DNA of 64,000 nt from Manis javanica. Its lineage: Eukaryota; Chordata; Mammalia; Pholidota; Manidae. The stretch spans positions 139,119,213 through 139,183,212 of the forward strand of contig NC_133174.1 of assembly GCF_040802235.1 (NCBI RefSeq). The letters are read 5' to 3'. Below the pieces are notes generated by a model. The model saw nothing but the letters and a program-made list of their open reading frames with translations. It searched no databases and was not told the DNA's origin. Below are positions 1 through 12,085 of this stretch, in pieces. Within the stretch, counting starts at the first letter, position 1; each line of letters opens with the position of its first letter. The position numbers and the translations under genes were made by a program.

Positions 1-778
1 AAGCTTGAAGGCAGCCACTGCAGCCACAGGAGAACATGCCACTAGCCAGGGACCTCACAGCTGTCCCTTCCTGTTGGCCCTGGCCTCTTTCACTATATGT
101 GTGTCTGCAGTCAGCCCCCACCACTACCACTACACAGGCCCCTGCAGATGACTGTGTACACCATTGGCTCTGGCCACCACCACTGCCTGCCCTGGTGCTT
201 AGCTGCTGGGCCAGGAGGTGCCACTGAGGACATTAACAGGTCTTGCACCCACTACGGACCCCGTACAGTGCTCACCAAAGAACACAGCTGTTGATGTTTT
301 GGACTCCACTGCCTGAGCTAACAAGACATTGCACTCCCCTGACTCTAGAGCCACTGCACACTCCTGACTTGGTGCCCTGTGCCACTAGACCTGTGGTCAC
401 ATCATGTTCCAGGATGCCCCATCCACAGGTGAAAGTCATTCCTTACCAGTCAGGCCATAAAGTCTGGAAGACTGCTTTTTCAAATGCACAGATACCTACA
501 CAAGGCTACAGGGACCACAGAGAATCAGAGAGACATGACACTATGAAAGGAACACAGTAAACTGCTAGTAACTGACAGCAAAGAAAGGAGATATGGGTAC
601 TACACAACAAAGAATTCAAAAGAGTTGTTCTAAAAGTGCTCAGAGAAGTAAAAAAGAACACAGATAAAAAAATTTAAGGAAATTAAGAAAACAAACACGA
701 ACAAAATGAGGTCAACAAAGAGATAAGAAGAAAAACAAATTTTGGAGCTGAAGAACAGAATGACTGAACTGAAATTTT
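1..778 (+). mobile_element. LINE-1 5' region fragment (old L1)
   Basis: From about 560 onward the A-rich plus-strand text matches the older mammalian L1 5' UTR/ORF1-proximal region. The left part (1-560) has the GC-richer, ORF-less character of L1 5' UTR, but I am less sure of it. The short reading frames here are not genes. The element is cut by the left edge and abuts an inverted L1 segment at about 779. Confidence 0.45.
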
Positions 779-1793
779 TCTCCTGTTATTGAATTCTAGT
801 TTCATACCAATTTGGTTAGAAAAGCTATTTGGTAAGATTCTATCTTTTAAGATTTGCCAAAACTCATTTGTGACATAACATGTGATCTATCCTCAATAAT
901 GCTCCGTGTGCACTTGAGAACAATGTGTATTCTGTTGTTGTTGGATGGAATATACTGTATATGTCTGTTAGGTACATTTGCTCTAAAGTATAGTTCAAGT
1001 TCAATGTTTCCTTATTGATTTTCTGTATGGATGACCTATTGTTCAAAATGGCATATTGAAGTCCCTATTATTATTGTATGGCTGTCTATTACTCCCTTCA
1101 GATCTCTTAGCACCTGCTTAATGTATTTAGGTACTCCAATGCTGGATGTATATATGTTTATAATTGTTCTATCCTCTTGATGAATTGACTCCCATTATTA
1201 ACTAAAGATCATCTTGGTCCCTTGTTACAGTTTTGACTTAAAGTTGATTTTTTTTTCTGGTATAAGTATAGCCATTCCTACTTTCTTTTGGTTTTCATTT
1301 GCATAGAATATCTTCACTTTAAGCTTCTATGCTGACGTGTATCTCTTGTAGGCAGAATGTAGTCGGTTCTTGTTTTGTTATCCATTCAAGCATTCTGATT
1401 TTGATTGGATAATTTAATACATTTACATTTAAAGTAATTATTAATAGTTAAGGACTTACTATTGCCATCTTGTTCATTGTTTTCTGGATGTTCTGTGGTT
1501 TCTTTGTTCCTTTCTTTTTTTCTTGCTGTCTTCCTTTCTGAATTGATGATTTTTCATAATAATATACTTTGATTCCCTTCTCTTTATCTTGTTGTATTAG
1601 TGGTTTTGTTTTGTAGTCACCCTGAGGCTCACTTGAAACATCTTATAGAAATAACAGTCTATTTTAATCTGATAACTTTGATCATTTACAAAAACTCTAC
1701 CTATCACACCCCTTATTTTATATTTTTGGTGTCCCAATTTACATCTTTTATTGTGCATACATTAACAAATTATTGTCAAAGTATTCAAATTTA
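779..1793 (-). mobile_element. LINE-1 ORF2 fragment, inverted
   Basis: On the minus strand this is the ORF2 segment just upstream of the reverse transcriptase. It aligns by eye with 30,220-31,260, which is also on the minus strand: the same landmarks occur in the same order, including the stretch around 900-960 against 30,340-30,400. It is full of stops and frameshifts. It lies between two plus-strand L1 pieces, so it is either a twin-priming inversion or an independent insertion. Confidence 0.75.
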
Positions 1794-2783
1794 AGGATTG
1801 CTTGCTCAAGGCATCATACTTTCTGATTTCAAACTATATCACAAAGCTTTAGTAATCATGCAAGTATGGGATTGGTACTGACACATAGATAAATAGAACA
1901 GAATTGAGAGCCCAGAAATAAACCCACAGAGATATGATCAACAAGTATTTGACAAGGGAACCAAGAGTACTCAGTGGGGAAAGGATAGTCTCTTCAATAA
2001 ATAGTACTGGGAAAACTTGATATTCACATGCAAAAGAATGAAATTGCACCCTGTCTTACACCACTCACAAAAATTAACTCAAAATACATTAAGTGTTTAA
2101 ATATAGACCTGAAACCACAAAACTCCTAGAATAAAATATAGTGGAAAAGCCTCTTGACATCAGTCTTAGCAATAAATTTTTGGATACGCCACCAAAACCA
2201 CAAGAAACAAAAGCAAAAATGAACAAGTGGGAATATATCAAACTGAAAAGCTTCTGCACATTAAAAGAACAACTCAAAATATAAAACTCATACAACTCAA
2301 CACCAAAAAAACAATTCAATTAAAAAATGGGCAGAGGACTTGAATAGACATTTCTTCAAAGACACACAAATGGCCAAAAAGTACATGAAAAGATGCTCAG
2401 CATCACTAATCACCAGGGAAATGCAAATCAAAACCACAATGAGATGTCACCTCACACCTGTCAAAATGGCTATCATCAAAAAGACAAGGTAGAATAAATG
2501 CTTCAAGGATGTGGAGAATAGGGAACCCTTGAGCTCAGTTAATGAGAATGTATATTAGTACAGCCACTATGGAAAACAGGATGAAGTTACCACAAAAAAT
2601 TAAAAATAGAAATACTATATGATATAGCAATCTTACTTCTAGGTACATATCCAATAGAAATGAAATCCTGGTCTCAAAAAGACAACTGCACCCCCATGTT
2701 CACCACAGCATTTTTCACAATAACCAAAACATGGAAACAACCTAAATGTCCATTGACAGATGAATGGATAAAGAAAATGTGGT

Positions 2784-2834
<51 letters not shown>

Positions 2835-3340
2835 GGGATATTATCGAGTCATAAAAAAGAAGGAAACCCAGCCATTTGCAACAACATGGATGGACCTTGA
2901 GTGCATTACGCCAAGTAAAGTAAGTCAGACAAACGTTGTAAGATCCCACATACGTGCGGAATCTAAAAACATCGACTCATAGGAAGAACAGAGTAGAATG
3001 GTAGTTGCCTGGGGCTAAGTGTAGGAGAAATTGGGAGATATTAATCAAGGTGTGCAAACTTTCACTTACAAGTAAGTTCTGCGGATCTAAGGTACATCGT
3101 GGTGACTGTAATTAACAATACTGGATCTTATACTTGAAAGTTGTTATGAAAGTAGAGCTTAAATGTTCTCACCCTAACAGCAACAACAAAAAGGTCATTT
3201 GCAAGGTGAAAGACGTGTTAACTAACCTTATTGTGGTAAAAACTTTGCAATATATGTGTGTATCAAAAACTCACACTGTACACCTTAAATTTACACGATA
3301 TTTATGTCAATTATATCACAATTTAAAAACTTAAAAAAAG
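1794..3340 (+). mobile_element. LINE-1 ORF2 3' part and 3' UTR (old L1)
   Basis: This is plus-strand L1 sequence running from the late ORF2 domain through the conserved end of ORF2 (about 2,640-2,960) into the 3' UTR, ending in an A-rich stretch near 3,335. The reading frame is destroyed. A long GT microsatellite sits inside it at 2,786-2,829. Confidence 0.85.
2786..2829. repeat. (GT)22 microsatellite
   Basis: It is an uninterrupted GT dinucleotide run of 44 bases, expanded from a site within the L1 where relatives have only a short purine-pyrimidine stretch. The overlapping frames coding Val-Cys or Thr-His repeats are artefacts of this run. Confidence 0.98.
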
Positions 3341-3815
3341 TAACGCCTACGTCACTTCACTATTACCTTTTATCAAACATTTAAGGAAGATACAACACCA
3401 ACCTTATACAACCAAGCCCACAGAATCGTTTTCTGAGTCCAGCAGGTCCTTCACACCAAAATTTGACTTGGACAGAAAAATGTTTTCAAGGCTAATACCT
3501 CTAATGAACATAGATGCAAAAAAACTTAAACATTAGCTAACCAAATCCAGCAGTATATGAAAAGAAAAACACATCATAACCAAGGCAGGTTTACTCCAGG
3601 CATGCAAGTGTTGTTTGATATTTGAAGTATCAATATAATTCACAATAGTTTGAGGAGAAACTTCATATTATCATATCAATGAATTCATCAAATGCTCAAT
3701 GTCCATTTCTAATTAAAATATTAGCAAGCTAGGAATACAAAGAAACTTCTTTAATCTGATAAAATCCATAAAAAATATTCAACAAACACCACACTTAACA
3801 GTAATATGTTAAAAG
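3341..3815 (+). mobile_element. LINE-1 ORF2 reverse-transcriptase region relic
   Basis: This is plus-strand A-rich text matching the RT-coding part of an old L1 around 3,370-3,810, heavily mutated. It lies directly downstream of another L1 3' end, so it is a separate insertion. Confidence 0.6.
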
Positions 3816-4030
3816 CTTTTCCTCACAGCATCCCTAGATTCAACAATTATTAACACACAGATGCTTGGCCAATATAATTTTAACCTTGCCACACCCCCAT
3901 GGGGTAAATAGCATTATCCCCACTTTCTGTGTTAGCAGTTGAGTCTTAGAAACACGTTCAGTTACTTGCCCATGGTCAAAAGTCACACATGACAGCAGAA
4001 ATTTGAACTCTGCATCATTGCCTCTTGCAA
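3816..4030 (-). repeat. MIR SINE relic
   Basis: The stretch at about 3,880-4,030 reads as the reverse complement of the MIR core: a block calling for even-spaced T-rich and CCCC motifs, followed by the 'acttgcccatggtca' type motif. It is tens of percent diverged, as expected of this ancient family. Confidence 0.65.
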
Positions 4031-4900
4031 TACCAATCCCTCAGTTCATTATATTACCTACCATATCTACACCATAAGCCAGTCCTGCCCATTTTATTTT
4101 TAAATGATATCCCAAATCAGTCCAATTCATCTTCCCCTTGCCCCACTCCCATGCTGATGCCACGGCTGTCACTGTCAACACCACCAACCACCCTGGTTTA
4201 AGCCCTCTTTATCATTCATTTAGACTATCATAATGGACTTCTAATTTGTCCACACTGGTATGATACTGAGCCTCCCTTCTCTACTTTTACTTAACTGTTA
4301 TGCTTTTACTTTTTATTTTGAAATAATTAAAACTTTCAAACAAATTCCAAGATAAAACACTCTTTGTCCAGATGCACCAATTGTTAACATTTGCCACCTC
4401 ATATCTCTATACCCTCATTACATACTTCCTAAAGAACAATATTATACTCTAACAACTTATATACAGTTACCAAAATTAAGAAATTTATCACTGATATAAT
4501 GCTATTATCTAGAGTCCATATTCAAATTTCAATGATTATATCAATATTGCCCTTTACAGTTATTTTTCCCAGGCAAGGATCCAATCTAGGATCATACATT
4601 TCATTTACTTGTCATATTTCTTTAGTCTCCTTTAATCTGAAGTATTTCACCAGCCTTGCTTTGTTTTTTACAACTTTGACATTTTTGAAGAGAAAATCCC
4701 AGTTATTTTACAGAATGTCTCTCCATTTGAGTTTGTGTAATGTTTTCTCATGACTGTACCATGGTTATGGGCATTGGGCAAGAACACTATCTAAGTAACT
4801 TTGTGTCCTTCTTAGTGTATGCTAACAGGAGACACATGACTTTTTATGTTCTAATGTTTGGTTTAAATAATTGGTGAAAGTACTGACTGCCAGGTTCTCC
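4031..4900. repeat. Ancient interspersed repeat, family not named
   Basis: From about 4,310 to 4,860 the text has the look of a very old, widely dispersed mammalian repeat, with AT-rich sequence and recurring 'aggatccaatctaggatca' type phrases. I cannot assign it to a family with confidence. Bases 4,031-4,310 show nothing I recognise. The short frames here have no recognisable product. Confidence 0.4.
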
Positions 4901-5398
4901 AGTAGCATACAATACCCTTTAAGTTGCTCTCCTGTATTAAATGTTTACCTCCCCAATGGGAGGCTATCTGCCGCCGTCTACTTCTCCATTCTTACTCTAG
5001 CCCCCTACATTGCTGTTCTTATACAAAACCTGCTTGTTTCTTTTTTAAGCCCATGTGTAGACATAGAAAGTCATTCCTCACCTTGCTTTGCATAACACAC
5101 TCCTTTTTATCCTTTATGTTCAGCTTACACAGAAAGGCCGTCTCAGGTTGCCCTGCCCAAATTAGGTGTCCTCTGCTTTCCTCTACCACAGAACCTTGTA
5201 TGTTTCCTTCTATTACTTCTCATAATTTCCAATTATTTACTTATGCAATCAAAAATTATATTGTCTATCTTTCCTTTCTGGATAATGAATTCCACAAGAA
5301 CAATATCCTGTATGCATTTAGTTCACTCCTGGATCTCCTGCTCCCTACATAGTGCTTGGCACACCTGCAATCAATAAATATTGGTTGAGCAAATGAAG
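4901..5398 (+). mobile_element. L2 LINE 3' end
   Basis: The end of this segment (5,270-5,398) carries the classic L2 3' terminus, a phrase for a common 'stay-home' product region followed by 'caataaatattggttgag' at about 5,371-5,389. The upstream part is pyrimidine-rich like L2. It is diverged and coding-dead. Confidence 0.7.
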
Positions 5399-5464
5399 AG
5401 CGAGTGCTCTCAAAGGCTATACAAGAACAGATCATATTCTCTCCCTTAACTCAAGAACCAGCAC

Positions 5465-5660
5465 TGTAAGATACTGCATGGTGTAAGAGAAAGATTCTGG
5501 AGTCATGCAGACTCAGGTTCAAATCCCAAGATCCTAGACTTTTAGAGCCTCCGTTTCTAAAGAGAAAAATTGGTCATACCATCACTTACTTCACTGGGTT
5601 GTGAGGATTAAATTCTTGTAAAACAAACTGACTGTTTAGTATGTAGGAGAAGCTGCATAA
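5465..5660 (+). repeat. MIR SINE
   Basis: Plus-strand MIR: the tRNA-like start, the 'tctggagtcatgcagactc' phrase near 5,497, the 'aggttcaaatccca' B-box-like phrase near 5,514, then the core and the 'gtgaggattaaa' motif near 5,602. Confidence 0.8.
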
Positions 5661-6240
5661 ATGATATGGTTAAACTTTCTGGGTTAAGAAACCTTCAATC
5701 TACAAGAAGCACTCTTACCAATCCTACCGCTTATCCTGCTGTGTACTCACAAGACAGGTAAGCTGACTAACTCCCAAGGGAACTCAAGTCTCTGACAGTC
5801 AACTCTTCATTCTCAGTTCTACTCTGGTCCAGACTTCTGGTGGTAATGGAGGGGATCTTATCCCACTTCTTAGAAGTACTCCCCTAATAAAAACCCGTAT
5901 TTCCCAACAGGTATGTATATCTCCATTGTACTTTTCTCTGTCACTCTGTTACTCTCCTATCATAGGCAGTTTTGTATTCCTTATTTCTACATGCCCAAGT
6001 TTAACTCCCACTAGATTTTGTCAGAAAATGACAATGGTAAAATAATAATGTCAGCACTTACTAATAATTCATCTAATCTAAATGCCATAGGGTTTAAGAT
6101 ACACCAGTATTTTATATACTACTAAGAAAGTAGAAATGCTGCCAAATAAATAATAGTATGTCATTTCTAGACAGACTCATCTTGATTTTGGAAATATTAA
6201 AATGTTGGAATAAATGTGCTTCTTAAAATTAAGGAAACAT
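5661..6240. other. Intergenic, nothing recognised
   Basis: It is AT-rich non-coding sequence. I see no frame longer than about 60 codons, no RNA gene and no repeat that I can name. Confidence 0.5.
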
Positions 6241-6335
6241 AATCTGTCTCAGGTACTGTTCTAAGTAATTTATATTTATTGTTATTTAAGCCTCACAATA
6301 ACCCTAGGAGACAGGTATGTTATCCTGACAGTTAA
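6241..6335 (-). repeat. MIR SINE fragment
   Basis: It is a short reverse-complement MIR 3' half, with the 'cctcacaataaccctaggag' phrase near 6,291. Confidence 0.6.
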
Positions 6336-7135
6336 TTAGTCCTCTCTAATCCAAGTATCTTCTAAATCTCTCTCTAGTCCACTCACCCTTCTCTATACCC
6401 TCTGGCACCATCATAGCCTGAGTCACCATCATGAGCTCTCATCTCCCTCCATCACCTAGTTCTCCATCCATATCTACTTTTGACTTCCTTGAAAGCCAAC
6501 CAATTAATTATCTGCTGCCAGAATTAGCTTTGAAAACTGCAAATTTTAATCATGGCATTCCCTGATAAAAGCCCTTCAATAACACATCTGTGACCTTGGA
6601 ATAAGGTCCAAACTTAGTATGTCCCACAAGACACCACATGATAGGACCTTCACAATACTCATAGTACTGTTTCTCTATTCTCATCCCCTCCTCTCTGTAT
6701 ACTCTGGCCTTTCAGGCCTTCTCTTACCTTCAGAAAGGAACATGAATCCTTCAAAATCAGGATCTTCACACCACCTATTTCCTTTCCCTGAATTATCTTC
6801 TTCTCCACTTCCAATCTCCCATCCCCATCCATACGGGAATGGTTAACAGCTATGGATCTCTATGTTCTAATCTTGAGCATCACTTCATTAAAGAAACTTG
6901 GCCTGTCACTTCCCCCCACTTAGCTAGGTCTGCATTTTAATTGCTTTACCACACACTTTACTCCATAGCAGTCAGCTCACCTGCAAACTACTTGTTTTAA
7001 GTATTCCTTTCCTTTTAGATTGTGAGCTCCAAGAGAGTGGGGACCAGGTCTGTCTGATTCACCATTATATCCTCAACACGTAGCACACTGAACTGATATA
7101 TTTCACACACTCAGTACATAGATATTAAAATGAAA
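6336..7135 (+). mobile_element. L2 LINE 3' region
   Basis: Pyrimidine-rich L2 text ends with the 'gattgtgagctccaagag' phrase at about 7,019 and the degenerate L2 tail up to about 7,130. The frame is destroyed; short frames in it are not genes. Confidence 0.7.
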
Positions 7136-8520
7136 ATTTATTTTGTTTCTCACCAAGAAAAACCAAACATTCAGGGATGGGGTTCATGAAGCGGATCTTG
7201 AAGATATCTGAGAAGTTCTGCAGAGATCAACGACACAGGAGCTTCAATAAGCAAACACTGAACTTGTCAGTTCTGCCCCCAGTAATTCACAGCCAAATCC
7301 TGCCTGGCCCTGCAGCACACCAAAACATCTGGAGCACTGTCATCCATCCATATATATTGCTTATACGACCCTAAGTATCTTTATATGAGAATACAGGTTA
7401 TAGCTGGAATTATTCTTTTACTTGCCCCTGAGAAGTATTTGGCAAGGCAACAAACCCATTTGTAGACAGATTCACAGACCCACCAATTAGAAACAGTAAT
7501 TCAAGAACTAAATTACTAAGGAAGGAGAGACACCCTGTGTCATTTTCACAAACACCTCAGGCTTCTGGCCTGATTTACAACTGGCCCTATTCTAAGAGTG
7601 CACTGACTCATAGTGCCTCCAACTCAGTGCCCAGGTTCCAAAACATACACCCTGCAGACAGTGATTCAGAGCCCAGGCACTACGCTGTGATGGCCTGCCT
7701 TTTACCCAAAAAGCTACTCTGAATAGTAGTCCCTGGGACTGCAGGCAGACAGATGAAGCTGTATATGAAAGAATAACTGCAGATTTGTACTTTGTCCCCC
7801 AGGGTACAAGAGCTATAAACAGGAATGTGCAGTGTACATTGTTCAGGCAACCTACCTTTATCTAAAAGTGGGGAATCTGCACACCAGATACAAAAATAGA
7901 GGAAGGTTAGATTCATATATGCCAATTTCAGCTTCCAGCCTCCACAGAACATATAACTAGAAGCATTGTTGTAGCATGGATCCTACTCAGGATCCCCACA
8001 TATCTCTTGAGATTATGTAATTTATAGATTTCTAAACAGGCACTCAGAAAGCAGGAGATCACTCCTCCAGTAAAGATGATACACAGTTGTAAGACTGAGT
8101 GTTTACTTCTTTCTGCCTGGAAGTTAATGCAGCTGGAATGCTACTTGTAACAATGTGATACTTTTTGGAAACATTTGGCAAGCATGCAGCCACTTCCCAA
8201 GAGCAAGAGAATTTCTTTCTCAAAGTAATCCCAGCTGAAAACTGAGAAAGATAGATTGAAAGCAAGCAAGGAATCCATGGGGAAAAACAATACAGACTAC
8301 TGAAAATAAAGTATGTTCTTAATGGGTCACCAGTGTGGAAAGAGAAGAAAGAAAATGGAGAAGTTGATTAAGGGATTCAGGCAGAAAAATACAGCCAGGC
8401 CCTTCTGTCAATGAGAGAAAGCAAAAGCTTGAAGGCCAAAGAAGAAAGAATGGAATTTAAAAAGAGGGATGAAGAGTAAAAGTATAAAAACATTGTTAGA
8501 ATATTTAAATAAGAAACAAT
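7136..8520. other. Intergenic, nothing recognised
   Basis: No coding frame beyond about 90 codons and no motif I recognise. It becomes purine-rich at 8,330-8,520, near the start of the next L1. Confidence 0.5.
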
Positions 8521-9611
8521 GACAAAATATACCATGTTCATATATCAACAGACTCAAGATTGTTAAGGTTCAATTTCTCCCCAAATTGATGGATAAATTT
8601 TATTCAGTCCCATTAAAACTTCCAGCAGGATTATTTGAGAGAAATTGATCAGCTGGTTATACAATTTATATGGAAATGCAAAGGACCAAGGACAGCCAAA
8701 ATATTTTTTTAAATGAAGAACAAAGTTGGGAGGATCCACAATACCTCATTTCAAGATTTACTATAATGTGATAGCAGAGTTTCTCAGCCTCAATACTACT
8801 AATATTTTGGACTAGATAATATTTTATTGTGGGTGGGTGCTTGGCCTCTCCTCACTAGATACCAATAGCACCCCCTCCAATTATGACAATCAAAAATACC
8901 TCTAGACATTGCCAAATGAGGGGGGGGAATGCTCCAATTGAGAACCCCTGAACTACAGTAATTAATACAATGTCGTAATGTTGCAAGATTACACACATAG
9001 ATCAAAGAGACAGAATGGAGTTCAAAAGTAGACCCAGACATATGGTCAATTGATCTTGGACAAAGGTGCAAAGGTAATTCAATGAGCAAAGGATAGTTAG
9101 TCTTGTCAACAGGTAGTGTTGGAAATTTAGGCAGCCATATGATAGAAACATGTAGGCCTGGAATTTTACTTCGCCCCCAAAATAAAAATCATCTAGACAT
9201 GCATCAAAGATGTAAATCAAAGAACTGAAACTATAAAATTCTAGAAGAAAACAAATAAGAGGATCATTTCGAGCTTAGTTAAGGTGAAGACTTCACAGAA
9301 TACAAAAGGTTAGTCATAATTGAAAAGCCACATAGAAAATAAAAGTCACAGAATGGGAGAAAATATTTTCAAAAGACCTATCTTTTGAATGATTGTAATA
9401 CATATACATGTACCTTACAACTCAGTAACAGGAGTACAAATATCCCAATTAAAATGGGCAAACAATTTGAATAGACATTTCTCCAAAGAAGATATACAGA
9501 TGTCCAATAAGCACAAGAAACAATGTTCAGTAGTCATAGAGATGTGCAAATTAAACCACAATAAGCTACCACTACACACTCACTAGAAAGGCTAAAATAA
9601 AGACTGACAAG
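8521..9611 (+). mobile_element. LINE-1 late ORF2 fragment, split by MER20
   Basis: Plus-strand L1 ORF2 sequence runs from about 8,521 to 8,775 and resumes at about 8,959, continuing to about 9,611. The interruption is a MER20 hAT element. The join at about 9,611 jumps to a more 5' part of another L1, so this element ends there. Confidence 0.8.
8776..8958 (-). mobile_element. MER20 (hAT-Charlie non-autonomous transposon)
   Basis: The element starts with 'gtttctcagcctc' and ends with 'gagaacccctg', the two MER20 ends in reverse orientation. The internal phrase 'acattgccaaatgagg' near 8,907 also fits. It lies inside the older L1, interrupting the sequence between 'actataatg' and 'acagtaattaatac'. 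An 8-bp target duplication is only partly recognisable. Confidence 0.85.
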
Positions 9612-9646
9612 GCAAGATACGAGGTTAATATATAAAAGTCAATTAC
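9612..9646 (+). mobile_element. Left part of an L1 split by a younger L1
   Basis: These bases are ORF2 sequence that continues at 10,552. The last 13 bases (9,634-9,646) are repeated with one mismatch at 10,552-10,564, the target-site duplication of the nested L1. Confidence 0.75.
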
Positions 9647-9660
9647 TGGCCAACAGGCAC

Positions 9661-10215
9661 ATGAAAAGATTCTCTGCATCACTAATCACCAGAGAAATAC
9701 AAATTAAAACCACAATGAGATATCACCTCACACCAGTAAGGGTCGCCACCATCCAAAAGACAAACAACAACAAATGCTGGCAAGGTTGTGGAGAAAGGGG
9801 AGCCCTCCTACACTGCAGGTGGAAATGTAAATTAGTTCAACCATTGTGGAAAGCATTATGGAAGTGCCTCAAAAAGCTTAAAATAGAAATACCATTTGAC
9901 TCAGGAATTCCACTTCTAGGAATTTACCCTAAGAATGCAGCAGCCCAGTTTGAAAAAGACATATGCACCCCTATGTTTATCGCTGCACTATTTACAATAG
10001 CCAAGAAATGGAAGCAACCTAAGTGTCCATCAGTAGATGAATGGATAAAGAAGATGTGGTACGTATACACAATGGAATACTATTCAGCCATAAGAAGAAA
10101 ACAAATCCTACCATTTACAACAACATGGATGGAGCTAGAGGGTATTATGCTCAGTGACATAAGCCAGGCGGAGAAAGACAAGTACCAAATGATTTCACTA
10201 ATATGTGGAGTATAA
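9661..10215 (+). pseudogene. LINE-1 ORF2p C-terminal domain, truncated
   Basis: About 184 codons stay open and read as the C-terminal end of the L1 ORF2 protein. Visible landmarks are the Cys-rich segment near residues 39-56 with cysteines at CWQGCGE and CRWKC, and the 'PLLGIYP' and '[19 protein letters not shown]' blocks that precede the C-terminus. ORF2p is the endonuclease/reverse transcriptase of L1, but both catalytic domains are absent because the copy is 5'-truncated. The first Met is accidental. It is a dead fragment, useful only as an age marker. Confidence 0.85.
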
Positions 10216-10277
10216 GAACAAAGAAAAACTGAAGGAACAAAACAGCAGCAGACTCACAAAACCCAAGAATGGACTCA

Positions 10278-10350
10278 CAGTTACCAAAGGGAAAGGGACT
10301 GGGGAGAATGGGAGGGAAGGGAGGGATAAGGGGGGGGAAGAAGAAAGGGG
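10278..10350 (+). repeat. L1 3' UTR G-rich polypurine tract
   Basis: Runs of three to eight G separated by short A-containing spacers lie in the L1 3' UTR. Such tracts are a conserved feature of mammalian L1 3' UTRs and can fold as G-quadruplexes. The C-rich complement gives the proline-rich frame on the other strand, which is not a gene. Confidence 0.8.
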
Positions 10351-10551
10351 GTATTACAATTAGCATGCATAACGTGAGGGGGAGGAATGGGGAGGGCTAT
10401 GCAACACAGAGAAGAGAAGTACTGATTTTACAGCATCTTACTATGCTGATGGACAGTGACTGTGATGGGGTATGTGGCGGGGACTTGGTGATGGGGGGAG
10501 TCTAGTAAACATAATGTTCCTCATGTAATTGTAGATTAATGATACCAAAAA

Positions 10552-12085
10552 AAAAGTCAAATACTTTCCTACATGCCAACAACAAACAATTGAAATTTGA
10601 GATGAAATACAGAGCACTATTTATATTAGTATCCAAATATGAAATACTTAGGTATAAATCTTAAAAAATGGATGTAAGATCTACATGAGGAAAGCTACAA
10701 ATGGCACTAGAACAACTGGACATACACACATGCATGCACATAAACACACACACAAATGATTCTAGACTCAGAATTTATACCTTTCACAAAAATTATTCAA
10801 AATAGATCACAGACCTAAATGTAAAATGCGAAACTATAAAATTCCTAGAAGATAAAATAGGAGAAAAATCTAGATGATCTTGGTTTTGGTGATGAGTTTT
10901 TAAACACAATTCCAAAAGCATGATCCATGAAAAAAAAAAAGAAGATAAATTGGACTTCATTAAAATTAAAATGTTTGCTCCATGAATGACACTGTTAAGA
11001 GAATGAAGATACAAGATATAGACTGGGAGAAAATATTTGCAAAACACATCTATGATAAAGGATTTGTATCCAAAATGTTCAAAGAACTTTTAAAACTCAT
11101 AAATAACACAACAGCCTAGTTAAAAGTGGGTTAAAGATCTAACAGTCACCTCAGGAAAGAATATATAAAGATGGCAAATAAGCACATGAAAAGATGTTCA
11201 GCTCATATGTCATTAGGTAATTGCAAAGTAAAACAAGATATCACTACACATCTATTAGAGTAGGTAAAATCCAAAATACTAACACCACCAAGTTCTGGTG
11301 AAAATGTGGAGCAACAGGAATGCTCATTCTGGTGGGAATGCAAAATGGTACAGTGACTTTGGAAGAAGTCTGGCATTTTCTTAGAAAGCTAAACATAGTC
11401 TTACCATATAATCTACCAGATGTGCCCCTTAGTATTTCCACAAATGAGTTGAAACACATCCTCACAAAAACTTACAGATGTCTACAGAAGCTTTATTCAT
11501 AATTGCCAATCCTTGGAAGCAACCACAGTGTCCTTCTATGGTAAATGGGGAAAAAAAAACACTGTGGCACATTCAGACAATGGAATATTCTTTGGCAGTA
11601 AGAAAGAAATGAGCTTCAAACCATGAAAATACGTGTACGATCCTTAAGTACATATTGCTAAGTGAAAGAATTCTGTCTACAAAGGCTATACACTATAAGA
11701 TTCCAACTATACAACATTCTAGCAAAGGCAAAACAATAGAGACAGTTAAAAGATCAGTGGTTGCCAGAAGCTGGAGGGGAGGGAAGAAGGAGTAGATAGA
11801 CCACAGGGGATATTTAGAGCAGTGAAATATTCTGTATGATACTAGTGAATACGTGACATATATTTGTCAAAACTCATACCAAATGCAACCTATGGGCTTT
11901 AGTTAATAATAATATATCAATGTCAGTTCATCAATTGTAACAAATGTACCACATTAATTAATGCAAGATGTTAATAATAGGGGAAGTTGGACGTGAGTGA
12001 ATATATAGTAATTCTCTATACTTTCTATTCAAACATTTTTATAAATCTAAGACTGCTCTAAAAGTAAAGTTGATTAATGAAAAAA
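10552..12085 (+). mobile_element. Older LINE-1, right part to 3' end
   Basis: Plus-strand L1 late ORF2 and 3' UTR, interrupted by the younger L1 at 9,647-10,551. It passes through the conserved ORF2 terminal region (about 11,280-11,700) to an A-rich 3' end near 12,080. Coding capacity is lost. Confidence 0.8.

Larger units (their letters stand above)
9647..10551 (+). mobile_element. Younger, 5'-truncated LINE-1 nested in an older LINE-1
   Basis: This is a 905-base L1 3' end: the last part of ORF2, stop at 10,213-10,215, a G-rich 3' UTR and a short A tail at 10,547-10,555. It is flanked by 13-bp target duplications at 9,634-9,646 and 10,552-10,564 (12 of 13 identical). The open terminal ORF2 frame shows it is younger than its neighbours. 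Confidence 0.9.

Noticed and set aside
2674-2982. Frames with long Val-Cys and Thr-His repeats
   Set aside because: They are translations of the (GT)22 microsatellite within an L1.
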